Assembly (NCBI GenBank): GCA_016707605.1
Contig: JADJHJ010000002.1
Coordinates: 21,115 to 85,114, forward strand
DNA length: 64,000 nt
Direction: 5' to 3'
From: Candidatus Promineofilum glycogenicum
GTDB taxonomy: Bacteria > Chloroflexota > Anaerolineae > Promineifilales > Promineifilaceae
This document shows positions 1 to 8,340 of the stretch, piece by piece. The notes under the pieces were generated by a model that was not told the DNA's origin, did not search any database, and saw only the letters and a list, made by a program, of their open reading frames with translations. Position 1 is the stretch's first letter; the number at the start of each line of letters is the position of its first letter. A program made the position numbers and the translations under genes.

Positions 1-525
1 GTGGAGAGCCTCAACGCGCGGGTCGCCGAACTGGAGCAGATGGTGCAGGCCAAGTCGGGCAGCGAGAGCGCCGCCTATTCGCCGCTGCGGCTGCTGACGA
101 CGGTGCGCGACAACGTGCAGAAGCTGACGCCGGAGATGCAACTGGACGTGCTGCGCAACTTCCAGGGCATGTCGGCCGAGGATTTGCTCGACCTGGACAC
201 CTGGAAGGGGCTGGCCTACATGATGACCTACTCGGCCCGCTTCCAGGCCGAGCAGGTGCGGGGCAAGGTTAGTGGGGCCATCAACCAGGTCGTGCCCGAG
301 CCGATCCAGCCCGGCCGCCTGTGGCAGATGGGCAAGGCGGGCCTTGACCGGGTGACGCCGGAGTTCGCCAAGCAAATCCTGGGCACGCTCCAGGGGGCAT
401 CGCGCGAAGACCTGCTCGACCCGGACACGTGGAAGGGGGTGTGGTACATGGTCAACTACTCGCTGCAATTCCAGGCCGAGCAACTCAAGCAGCGCTTGAG
501 CCACAGCGGTGAGTCGCAGTCGTAA
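1..525 (+). CDS. Hypothetical protein with internal duplication (5' end at window edge)
   Basis: The reading frame is open from base 1, so the true start is probably outside the window. The visible 174 residues contain two copies of a roughly 45-residue unit (about residues 42-86 and 118-162), each with the pattern (L/V)TPE...(F/L)QG.S.EDLLD.DTWKG..YM..YS..FQAEQ. A short coiled-coil-like stretch precedes them (residues 1-16). There is no signal peptide or membrane segment. It sits one base upstream of an SCP2-like gene, so the two are likely cotranscribed. I do not recognise a named family; the duplicated alpha-helical unit suggests a scaffold or binding role, but that is inference. Confidence 0.7.
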   Translation: MESLNARVAELEQMVQAKSGSESAAYSPLRLLTTVRDNVQKLTPEMQLDVLRNFQGMSAEDLLDLDTWKGLAYMMTYSARFQAEQVRGKVSGAINQVVPEPIQPGRLWQMGKAGLDRVTPEFAKQILGTLQGASREDLLDPDTWKGVWYMVNYSLQFQAEQLKQRLSHSGESQS

Positions 526-526
526 C

Positions 527-955
527 ATGCCCATCTACGCCAGCGACAAGCAACTCTACGCCTGCTTCGAGCAGCTCTTCGCCGCCATTGAAGGGCACGA
601 CCCCAAGGCGGCCAACGCGCTGCTCAAGTCCTCGTTGGCCATCCGTTTCGATTGTGTCGCGCCGGCGGCCTCGATCACCATCGACGCCCGCCGCGCGCCG
701 GTGGCCGTGCGCTATGGCCCCAACGAGGTCAAGCCGACCATTGAGATCGGCCTGACCGCCGACACGCTGCACTGCCTGCTGCTGGGGGCCATCCGGCTGG
801 GTAAAGCCGTTGGCAGCGATCTGCTCGATATGAAGGGGCCGGTGTGGAAGGCGTTGGCCCTGGCCGACCTGTTTCGCCACGCGCAACAGCTCTACCCGGC
901 GGTGCTGGCGGAGCATCAGTTGCCGGCCGTTTGCCCGGAGGCGACACGGGCCTGA
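527..955 (+). CDS. SCP2 sterol-binding-domain-like protein
   Basis: A 142-residue soluble protein. The start is the ATG one base after the stop of the preceding gene; an in-frame GTG at 509 would overlap that gene. The pattern (central IRFDC..A..ASITIDAR, then a PTIEIGLTADTLHCLLLGAIRLGKAV block and a LADLF helix near the end) resembles the SCP2 fold that binds lipids or fatty acyl ligands. It is the second gene of a tight forward run leading into the polysaccharide cluster. SCP2 assignment is by overall pattern only and is moderately confident; the ligand is unknown. Confidence 0.6.
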   Translation: MPIYASDKQLYACFEQLFAAIEGHDPKAANALLKSSLAIRFDCVAPAASITIDARRAPVAVRYGPNEVKPTIEIGLTADTLHCLLLGAIRLGKAVGSDLLDMKGPVWKALALADLFRHAQQLYPAVLAEHQLPAVCPEATRA

Positions 956-2355
956 AAACAACCAAGGCCTCGCTCGCGGCGCGCTCGCGTCCGGCCGGCG
1001 TACTGGCGCGCCTGGCCCAGATCACTTTTAGCCTCTATCTGGTCTTGCTGCTGGGGGCCAACAGCCAGGCTACATCCGGCGGCCCGCTGGCCTGGTGGCC
1101 ACTGTGGCAGTTGCCCACGTCGGGCGGCGATTGGGCCGGGGTGGGGGTCGTCAGTCTGTTGCCGCCCCTGTCGGCCGCGGCGTGGCTGGCGGCGCGGGCG
1201 CTGTCGGGGCGGCGGCGCGCCCTGGTCTGGCGACCCAATCGCGCCGTCTGGCCGCTGCTGGCCCTGGTCGGGCTGGGCGTGCTCAGCCTGGCGTGGCAGT
1301 GCGGCGGCGGTTGTCCGGTCGGCAGCGGGCTGCGCCTGGCTTTGGTCGTAAGCCATCTGGCGTGGGTCTACCTGTATACGGTCAACGAACGGCCGCCCCT
1401 GTTCCCCATCGTTGCCGCTGCCGTCCTGCTGCAAGCGACGGTGGCCCTCGGCCAGTTCATCGCCCAGCGCGACCTGGGCCTGCGCTTCCTCGGCGAGTTA
1501 CCGCTTGACCCGGCCACACCGGGCATCAGCGTTGTCATGCGCGGCAGCGCGCGCTGGCTGCGCGCCTATGGGCTGACAGCCCATCCCAACGTCCTGGCCG
1601 GCTCCCTGGCGCCGCTGTTGCTTATGCTGCCTGTGCTCGGCCGGCCACCCACCGGACGGCAGAAAGCCATCGCCCTACTCGTCACCGTCGTCGGTTTTGC
1701 CGCTCTGTTCGCCACGCTGGCCCGCTGGGCGGCGGTGTGCTTCGCTCTGGGGCTGGCCATCAACGCCCTGCCCGCCCTGGCGCGTGGCGGCACGGCGCGC
1801 CATCGCGCGGCTCCTGGTCGCGCGACATGGCTGGCGCTGGCCCTGACCGGCGCGCTGCTGCTGGCCGTCTATGGCGATGTCATCGTCGGCCGGACGGCCG
1901 AACTGGAGACGCCGGTCGAGAGCCGCTCGCTGTGGGAGCGCCAACGGGATACGGGCATCGCCCTCCGGCTGGTGGCGGAGCAACCGCTGACCGGCGTCGG
2001 CCTGGGGCAGTATTTGCCCGCCGCGCGGCGCTATGACGCCTGGGCCGAGGTCGTCCACAACGTGCCGCTGTGGCTGGCGGCCGAGTTGGGCGTGGCCGGC
2101 GCGCTGGTGTGGCTGTGGTTGCTGTTGGCTCCGGTGGCGCGACGTGGCGCGCTGGGCCGGTTTGCGCCGCTAACCGCGTTGTGGCTGGGCTTCTGGTTGC
2201 TGGGGTTGCTCCAGCCCGCGCCCCATCCACTGCTGGATTTGCGCAGTGCGTTGCTGGCCGGGCTTGTCGCCGCCCTGGTGGCCCGTTCGCGGCCGACTCG
2301 CGCCGATTTGCCCGATCCCCCCGCCTCGGATAACATCGCTGGTTGGGTAAGCTAA
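952..2355 (+). CDS. O-antigen ligase / Wzy-type polymerase family membrane protein (copy 1)
   Basis: Polytopic membrane protein (about ten hydrophobic segments) with the O-antigen ligase/polymerase signature: a HPN.LAGSL motif in mid-protein and, after a long external loop, PLTGVGLGQY followed by VHNVPLWLAAELG. Proteins of this family polymerise or transfer undecaprenyl-linked glycans at the outer face of the membrane. Start choice: the only upstream ATG/GTG is GTG 844, which would overlap the SCP2-like gene by 112 bases and add low-complexity shadow sequence. CTG 952 overlaps the upstream stop as CTGA and has GGAGG at 937-941, so I prefer it. The start remains uncertain. The stop overlaps the spacer before the Wzz-like gene. 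Confidence 0.75.
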   Translation: MKTTKASLAARSRPAGVLARLAQITFSLYLVLLLGANSQATSGGPLAWWPLWQLPTSGGDWAGVGVVSLLPPLSAAAWLAARALSGRRRALVWRPNRAVWPLLALVGLGVLSLAWQCGGGCPVGSGLRLALVVSHLAWVYLYTVNERPPLFPIVAAAVLLQATVALGQFIAQRDLGLRFLGELPLDPATPGISVVMRGSARWLRAYGLTAHPNVLAGSLAPLLLMLPVLGRPPTGRQKAIALLVTVVGFAALFATLARWAAVCFALGLAINALPALARGGTARHRAAPGRATWLALALTGALLLAVYGDVIVGRTAELETPVESRSLWERQRDTGIALRLVAEQPLTGVGLGQYLPAARRYDAWAEVVHNVPLWLAAELGVAGALVWLWLLLAPVARRGALGRFAPLTALWLGFWLLGLLQPAPHPLLDLRSALLAGLVAALVARSRPTRADLPDPPASDNIAGWVS

Positions 2356-2369
2356 CCCCTGGAGGCATC

Positions 2370-3590
2370 ATGGAAGAGACCGTCGACTTGCGGCCCTATC
2401 TGGCGGCTTTGGGTCGCTACCTCTGGCTCATCGGGGGAGCCGTCGTGCTGGCCATTGTAATCGCTGTCGCCATCTACTTGATGAGCAACGACTATGAGGC
2501 CATCGCCCTGCTGACCGTTCCCGAACCAACGGAGCAACTCCAATTTGACGCGCGCATCACGACGACGATGCGCTCGATGCAGAATCTGACCGTCTACCCG
2601 GAACTGGCCAAGAGCAGCGACCTGTTGAACCGCGTCCTGGCCCATGCTATCGAACTGACCGACGGGCGCATCGCCACCCTGGCCCAGGTGCGGGATATGA
2701 CGACGCTCACGACCTCGGCCGACAATCGTCTGGTGCGGCTGGTGGTCACCGATGAGGACCCGGAGGTGGCCGCGGCCCTGGCCAACATCTGGGCCGAGGA
2801 GTTCGTCATCACCATCGAGACGCTCTTTGGCCGCGGTGGGGTGGCGTACTTCGACGATCAGTTGCAGCAAGCCAGCCAGGAGTTGCGCGCCGCCGACGAC
2901 GCGCTGGTTGCGTTCCAAACCACCAACCGCCAGGGCATCGTGGATAATGAGTTAATGGCTCTGACCGACCGGCAACGCGCCCTGCTGGCCGACGAGAGCC
3001 GCTATCGGCGCGTGCTGGCCGACATTCAACTGCTGCGCCGGCAACTGGAGAACAACACCACCGACGTCGTTACCCTGAGTGATCAACTGTCGGCCCTGAC
3101 GGTGCAGTTGCGCGCCTACGAAACGACACAGGCAACGCCGGTCGCGCCCCAGTTCCAGATCAACATTGGCGCCGACGCCCAATTGTCTACGACACTGCGG
3201 GCCGAACTGCTACAGCAGCTTGAAGCCCTGCGCGTTTCGGTCGAGGCCGCGCTGACCGACAACCAGACGCAATTGGAGAGCCTGGCCGCGCCCATCTTCG
3301 CCCTGCAAACCGAGAAGCAACAACTGTTCAACCAAGGCGAACGCCTGCTGAGCGCCCAGGAAGTGGCCCAGGAGACGCACGTCATCGTCGCGCGCAAGAT
3401 CGACGAGGAGCGCGTGGCCGCGGGCGAGACCCTGGCGCGCGTGGCCGGCCACGCCGTCGTGCCCGATAAGCCGGCGCGGCCTAATTTACTGGCTCTGGTG
3501 TCGCTGCTGTCTCTGGCCGCTCTCATTCCCAGTATTTTGTTGGTCCTGTTTCTAACCTGGTGGCGCGGCGGGGCGCGTCACGCCGCTTAG
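2370..3590 (+). CDS. Wzz/GumC-like polysaccharide chain-length determinant
   Basis: About 406 residues with the classic polysaccharide co-polymerase layout: a short cytosolic N-terminus, a transmembrane helix at about residues 18-39, a long periplasmic-type region rich in heptad-like helices (roughly 150-360), and a second transmembrane helix near residues 375-395. The ATG at 2370 follows GGAGG at 2361-2365; the frame is open further upstream but that part has no ribosome site. No tyrosine-kinase domain is fused, so this is a Wzz-type rather than BY-kinase protein. It lies between a Wzy-type polymerase and a TPR protein, consistent with controlling glycan length. Confidence 0.8.
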   Translation: MEETVDLRPYLAALGRYLWLIGGAVVLAIVIAVAIYLMSNDYEAIALLTVPEPTEQLQFDARITTTMRSMQNLTVYPELAKSSDLLNRVLAHAIELTDGRIATLAQVRDMTTLTTSADNRLVRLVVTDEDPEVAAALANIWAEEFVITIETLFGRGGVAYFDDQLQQASQELRAADDALVAFQTTNRQGIVDNELMALTDRQRALLADESRYRRVLADIQLLRRQLENNTTDVVTLSDQLSALTVQLRAYETTQATPVAPQFQINIGADAQLSTTLRAELLQQLEALRVSVEAALTDNQTQLESLAAPIFALQTEKQQLFNQGERLLSAQEVAQETHVIVARKIDEERVAAGETLARVAGHAVVPDKPARPNLLALVSLLSLAALIPSILLVLFLTWWRGGARHAA

Positions 3591-3639
3591 CGACCCTTTG
3601 GCCCGGCTGCGTCGCGTCCGGCCGGGCAAGCGCTCCCCT

Positions 3640-4653
3640 ATGACTACCGAACGGCGCCCAACAGCGCGAGCCAACCACCTGGCGATCTGGGCGCTGTTAC
3701 TGCTGGCGCTGGTCGCGGCGCTGCCGGCGCTGGCGGCCCTGCCCGCGCGCGCGCGGGCCAACGCCGGCTCCTGGCACTTAAACCGCGGCCTGGCGGGGGG
3801 CGAGCCGGCCGAGTTGGAACGCGCCACGGCCCAACTGGCCGATGTCAGCGAGTCACCCGTCGTCGGCCAACGCGCCTGGCGCGGCCTGGGGCTGGCGGCC
3901 ATGACGGCGGCGCGCGACGACGACGCTCTGGCCGCCTGGCAGCAGATCGACGGCGGCGCGGCCGAGGTGACTCTGTGGGGCTATCAGGCGGAGTCGGCCG
4001 GCGATTGGGCCGCGGCCCGCGACTGGCACCGGCTGGCCGTCCGGCTAGACCCCCACGACGGCGACGCCTGGTACGAAGTGGCCCGCGCCTCAGCCCAACT
4101 GGGCGACGTGGCGGCCACGGAGGCGTACCAGCAAGCGCTGGCCGCCGCGCGCCACGCCCGCTTCGGCCCCAGCAACATCCTGACCCGGCTGGGCGAATTG
4201 GCCAAGAACGCGGCCCCGCCCGATTGGGCCGCCGCTCTGAGCCACTTCGAGGACGCTCTGCGGCGCGACGCCTTCATCGTCGCCGACGACCGGCTTCAGG
4301 CGCACCTGGGCCGGGCCGAGGCGCTCGACAAGCTGGGCCAGACGGCGGCGGCCCTCGACGCCTATCGCCAGGCGGCCGCCGCGTGGCCCAACCACTACTG
4401 GGCCAACGTCCACAGCGGCCGGCTGAGTTGGTACGTGGCCGGCGACGCAACGCAGGCCACCGCCTTCCTGAATCACGCCATCACCTTGCAACCCGATGAC
4501 AAATGGGCCTACCTGTTCCTGGGCGGCATCTACGCCGAAGCCGGGCAGGCCGACCGGGCGATCCCGCTCTTGCAGCGCGTGCTGGAACTCGACCCCGACG
4601 ACGCCACGGCGCGGCAGCAGCTCGACCAACTGATGGGGGGGGATGGCCCTTAA
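3640..4653 (+). CDS. Membrane-anchored TPR-repeat protein
   Basis: About 337 residues. One hydrophobic helix near the N-terminus (about residues 10-33, Ala/Leu-rich) is followed by repeated TPR-like helical pairs; the clearest are near the end (DKWAYLFLGGIYAEAGQ..RAIPLLQRVLELDPDD). ATG 3640 was chosen over the TTG at 3598 because the added N-terminus would be Arg/Pro-rich and lacks support. It overlaps the next gene, the flippase, by 11 bases, so coupling is likely. TPR proteins in exopolysaccharide clusters commonly assist secretion or assembly; here that role is inferred from position. Confidence 0.75.
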   Translation: MTTERRPTARANHLAIWALLLLALVAALPALAALPARARANAGSWHLNRGLAGGEPAELERATAQLADVSESPVVGQRAWRGLGLAAMTAARDDDALAAWQQIDGGAAEVTLWGYQAESAGDWAAARDWHRLAVRLDPHDGDAWYEVARASAQLGDVAATEAYQQALAAARHARFGPSNILTRLGELAKNAAPPDWAAALSHFEDALRRDAFIVADDRLQAHLGRAEALDKLGQTAAALDAYRQAAAAWPNHYWANVHSGRLSWYVAGDATQATAFLNHAITLQPDDKWAYLFLGGIYAEAGQADRAIPLLQRVLELDPDDATARQQLDQLMGGDGP

Positions 4654-6169
4654 GACAGAGGTCAAGCCGTCGGCCGACGGCAACTCCAGCGTCAACCGGC
4701 TGGCCGTGGGCGCGGGCATCTCGCTAGTAGGCGTCGTGCTGGGGCGCGGCCTGGAGTTTGTCAAGCAGGTCGCCCTGGCCCGCCTGCTGGGTCTGGAGGC
4801 GTTCGGCCTCTATGCCCTGGGCTGGAATCTCCTGCGCAGCATCGGTATTCTGCTGCCGTTGGGCCTGCAGAACGGCGTGTTGCACTTCGGCGCGCGCTTC
4901 TGGCGACAAGATGAAGGCGGGCTACGAAGTGTCCTGACGCGCACCATCGGCGCAAGCTTCCTCATCGGCTGTCTTGTCACGCTGGTTCTCTTCCTGGCCG
5001 CGCCGTGGCTCATGACCGACGTATTCGACGAGCCGGAGTTTACCACCGCCTTCCGCGTCTTCACGCTGATGCTGCCGTTCATGGGCGCGCTACGCGTGGC
5101 CGCCAACGCCACGCGCATCTCGCAGCGGATGCAGTACTCGATTGCCGCGGAGGAGATCGTCCAATCCATTCTCAACATCGTTCTCTTTGCGCTGCTATAC
5201 CTGTTGGGTTGGCAGTTGATGGGCGCAGTCGTCTCCACGGTCTTGTCCTACGTCGCCGCGCTGGCTTTGGCGCTCTACTTCGTGCGACGTCTGTTTCGGG
5301 CGGCGTTCCGCGCGCCGTCGCGCCCGGCCGTCACACCGCGCCAGATGCTCGCCTTCTCCGTGCCGACTTCACTGGCCGACATCTCCGGCGTCATCGTCAG
5401 CCGCGCCGACCGCCTGTTCCTGGGCTTCTACTGGCCCTCGGCCGAGGTGGGCATCTATCAGGCAGCAGCGCAGATCGCCATCATCCTGGCCGCCATCCTC
5501 AGCGCCTTCAACATGATCCTCATGCCGATGATCGCCGACCAGTTCCACAAGAAGGATATGGGGCAACTGGAGGAGTTATACCGGGTCAACACCAAGTGGG
5601 GCATCTACTGCATCGCACCGCTGGTGCTGGTCATCCTCTTTGCCGCCGAAGACGTCATGCGCGTCACCTTTGGCGCGGCCTTCGTCGGCGGGGCGACGAC
5701 GCTGCTCATCCTGACCGTCGGCCAGTTCGTCAACATCGCCACCGGGGCCACCGGCACCATCCTGATCATGACCGGCCACCAGACGGCCTGGTTTCGGCTG
5801 AGCCTCGTCGTCCTGGTGGCCAACCTGGCGCTGAACTTGACCCTTGTGCCCCGTTGGGGGATGATCGGCGCGGCGATTGCTACGGCGACGACGGTTGGCG
5901 GCTTGTTTACCATCAGTCTCTTGATCGTAAAACACAGCCTGGACCTGTGGCCTTATGACCGGCGTTACCTGAAAGGCATCGCGGCCGGGCTGGCTACGGC
6001 CGTCCTGTTGCTGGGCGTGCGGTTGCTGGGCCTGTCGTCACTGGCCAACTTGTTGCTGACCGCGACCGTGGCCGTGGCCGGGTTCTTTGGATTGCTCATT
6101 CTTCTCGGTCTCGATCCAGAAGACCGGGACTTTATCGCTCTTCTGATGCGGCGCGTGAGGGCCAGGTGA
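4643..6169 (+). CDS. Wzx-type polysaccharide flippase (MATE/MVF superfamily)
   Basis: 508 residues with about 14 hydrophobic segments and the usual Wzx pattern: an N-terminal GLGAFGLYAL-like loop (here LLGLEAFGLYALGWN), a middle FSVP.SLADISG segment, a SRADRLFLG.Y..SAEVGIYQAA motif, and a late LVPRWGMIGAAIAT motif. Wzx proteins flip undecaprenyl-diphosphate-linked repeat units across the membrane. It overlaps the TPR gene at its start and the sulfotransferase start (GTGA) at its end, indicating a translationally coupled operon with Wzy- and Wzz-like partners. Confidence 0.9.
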   Translation: MALKTEVKPSADGNSSVNRLAVGAGISLVGVVLGRGLEFVKQVALARLLGLEAFGLYALGWNLLRSIGILLPLGLQNGVLHFGARFWRQDEGGLRSVLTRTIGASFLIGCLVTLVLFLAAPWLMTDVFDEPEFTTAFRVFTLMLPFMGALRVAANATRISQRMQYSIAAEEIVQSILNIVLFALLYLLGWQLMGAVVSTVLSYVAALALALYFVRRLFRAAFRAPSRPAVTPRQMLAFSVPTSLADISGVIVSRADRLFLGFYWPSAEVGIYQAAAQIAIILAAILSAFNMILMPMIADQFHKKDMGQLEELYRVNTKWGIYCIAPLVLVILFAAEDVMRVTFGAAFVGGATTLLILTVGQFVNIATGATGTILIMTGHQTAWFRLSLVVLVANLALNLTLVPRWGMIGAAIATATTVGGLFTISLLIVKHSLDLWPYDRRYLKGIAAGLATAVLLLGVRLLGLSSLANLLLTATVAVAGFFGLLILLGLDPEDRDFIALLMRRVRAR

Positions 6170-7146
6170 TCGACGTTCTCTACATCGCCGGGGCCGGGCG
6201 CAGCGGCAGCACGCTGCTGGAACGCCTTTTGGGGCAACTGCCGCAATGCGTGGCCGTCGGCGAAGCGCGCCATCTGTGGCGCGAAGACCCGACCACGGCC
6301 CGTTGCGGCTGCGGCCGGGTGCTGACCGAGTGCGACCACTGGCGCGCCGTGATCGAACGCGCCGGCTTCGCGTTCGACGCCGGCGGGTTTGAGGCCGTGA
6401 TGAGTTTGCGGCAACAAGCGGACCGCATTCGTTACGTGCCCCAGATGCTCGTTCCGGCTTTGGCCGGCAAGACGTACGCCCACCACCAGGCCGCCTACAC
6501 CGCCGCCTTGCGCCGCCTATATGAAGCGTTTCACGACGTGGGCCACGCCGGCATCATTGTGGACTCGTCCAAGGACGTTTCGACGCTTTACCTCCTGACA
6601 CAGATGGCGGACGTGCGCCTGCGCCTGCTGCATTTGGTGCGCGACAGCCGGGCCGTGGCCTACTCCTGGATGAAGCGCATTGTCCGGCCCGACATCGTCG
6701 GCCGCGAAGAGTATATGCCCACCTTTTCGCCGGGCAAGGCCGCCGCCGACTGGATGGTGCGCAACACGCTGACCGAGGCCGCCCGCGGTCGCGCCGACGG
6801 CTACCTGCGCCTACGCTACGAAGATCTCATTGCCGATCCGCTGGCTACGCTGCGACGGGCGGCCGACTTCATGGGGCTGCCCCAGGCCGATCTGAGCTTC
6901 ATCGGGCCGGATGGCGAAGTCTACCTGCGGCGCGAAACCCACACCGTAGGCGGCAACCCGATGAAGTTCAAGGCGGGGGGCATGCGGCTTAGACTGGATG
7001 ACGCCTGGCAACGGGCGCTGCGCCCAGCCGACCGCCGCCTCGTCACCGCCGCGACCTGGCCGCTGTTGCGGCGCTATGGCTACCGGCGCGACGGCCACCG
7101 CCAGCCCGACGAACACACTCCGGTGGAGGTTAGCCCAACAGGGTAA
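6166..7146 (+). CDS. Sulfotransferase family protein
   Basis: 326 residues. The N-terminal YIAGAGRSGSTLLERLLG is the 5'-phosphosulfate loop of PAPS-dependent sulfotransferases; LHLVRDSRAVAYSW near residues 148-161 matches the 3'-phosphate-binding motif; a LRYEDLIADP motif follows. No membrane helices. GTG 6166 overlaps the flippase stop as GTGA. Within this cluster it would most simply sulfate a sugar of the exported glycan, using PAPS in the cytosol. The acceptor cannot be read from sequence. Confidence 0.85.
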   Translation: MIDVLYIAGAGRSGSTLLERLLGQLPQCVAVGEARHLWREDPTTARCGCGRVLTECDHWRAVIERAGFAFDAGGFEAVMSLRQQADRIRYVPQMLVPALAGKTYAHHQAAYTAALRRLYEAFHDVGHAGIIVDSSKDVSTLYLLTQMADVRLRLLHLVRDSRAVAYSWMKRIVRPDIVGREEYMPTFSPGKAAADWMVRNTLTEAARGRADGYLRLRYEDLIADPLATLRRAADFMGLPQADLSFIGPDGEVYLRRETHTVGGNPMKFKAGGMRLRLDDAWQRALRPADRRLVTAATWPLLRRYGYRRDGHRQPDEHTPVEVSPTG

Positions 7147-7150
7147 GCTG

Positions 7151-8296
7151 ATGAAAGGAACGGTTGTTTTCATCTCGATGGTGCACTGGCACTTCACCTG
7201 GCAACTGGAGCACAGCTTTGCCCGGGGCCTGGCCGAGCGCGGCTATGACGTGCGCTTCGTCGAGCCGCTGCCCAAGCGCTGGCCGGCGCTGTCGGAGTTG
7301 GGCCGCGTCTGGGGGCGGCTGGTCGGCCATAGCGAGACGGCCGGCAACTGCTACCAGCCGCTCGCGCCGGGGGTCGAACTGATCTCGCCGCGGCTGCTGC
7401 CCGACACCAGCCCACTGCTGCAAAGCCTGAACCGCCGCCTCTTCGTGCCGCGCATCGCCGACACCCTGCGCCGCGACGCCACCCAGCCGTTGATCGTCAT
7501 CAACTATCTGCCCCTGCCCGCTTCGCTGGCCCTGATGGCGCAACTGCGACCGGACGCCACGTTCTACCACTGCGTCAACGACTGGGATCACGATCCCTAC
7601 ACCAGCACCGGCCACTTCCGCGAAGCGGAGTTGGCCGGCGCGGTGGACATGGTCTGGACGGATTCGCCGGTCAACTACGCCCGCAACGCGGTCTGGGCCG
7701 ACAACGTGATCCTCATGGCCCACGTGGTCGACGTGGAGTTGTTCGCCCGCGCCCGCCACACACCGGCCGAGCCGCCGGCGCGTCCCCTGTGCGCCTACTT
7801 CGGCACGATCGGCATCAGCGCCGACATCGATCTACTGCGCGCCGTCAGCCACCGCTACCGGCTGCGTCTCATCGGCCCGGTGCGCACACCCCTGGAAGGC
7901 TTCGCCGCCGACACCGAGATGATTCCCCCCGTGCCCCAGGGGGAGCTGCCGGAGCTGCTGCGCGACGTTGACGTGTTGCTCTTGCCCTACGTGCGCTCCG
8001 TCCACAATGAGGGCGTGATGCCGGCCAAGATATTTGAGTGTATGGCCACGGGCAAGCCGATGGTCGTCAGTGGCCTGACCGCGCTGGAACAGTACGCCGA
8101 TTTGTTATATCTATGCGAAGGAGAGTCGGAGTTCCTGGCCAAGATCGCCGAGGCAGTTCATGAGCCGCCCGCTCGGCGCGCGGCACGCATCGCCTGCGCC
8201 GAAGCCAACAGCAACGAGCGGCGCATTGACGACATCGAAGAGTACTTTCGTCAGGTGCTGGACGCGCGCCAGCCCGCGCCCGTCACCGCGCCTTAG
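7151..8296 (+). CDS. Glycosyltransferase, GT4/TuaH-like
   Basis: 381 residues from the ATG five bases after the sulfotransferase stop. It has a GT-B layout: an N-terminal domain starting VVFISMVHWHFTWQLEHSFA and a C-terminal nucleotide-sugar domain with YFGTIGISADIDLL, then the LPELLRDVDVLLLPYV...VMPAKIFECMATGKPMV stretch, whose E in the P.KIFE.MA motif is the typical donor-binding glutamate of GT4-like enzymes. It resembles TuaH-like transferases. It should add one sugar to the lipid-linked repeat unit at the cytosolic face; donor and acceptor are unknown. Confidence 0.8.
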   Translation: MKGTVVFISMVHWHFTWQLEHSFARGLAERGYDVRFVEPLPKRWPALSELGRVWGRLVGHSETAGNCYQPLAPGVELISPRLLPDTSPLLQSLNRRLFVPRIADTLRRDATQPLIVINYLPLPASLALMAQLRPDATFYHCVNDWDHDPYTSTGHFREAELAGAVDMVWTDSPVNYARNAVWADNVILMAHVVDVELFARARHTPAEPPARPLCAYFGTIGISADIDLLRAVSHRYRLRLIGPVRTPLEGFAADTEMIPPVPQGELPELLRDVDVLLLPYVRSVHNEGVMPAKIFECMATGKPMVVSGLTALEQYADLLYLCEGESEFLAKIAEAVHEPPARRAARIACAEANSNERRIDDIEEYFRQVLDARQPAPVTAP

Positions 8297-8340
8297 CCGC
8301 CAATGACATCGGCCGCCGTTCATCCCGACCCCGTGTTGCC

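Noticed and set aside
844..951. GTG 844 as start of the first ligase-like gene
   Set aside because: It would overlap the SCP2-like gene by 112 bases and add Gly/Pro/Arg-rich shadow residues; CTG 952 has a GGAGG site and CTGA coupling.
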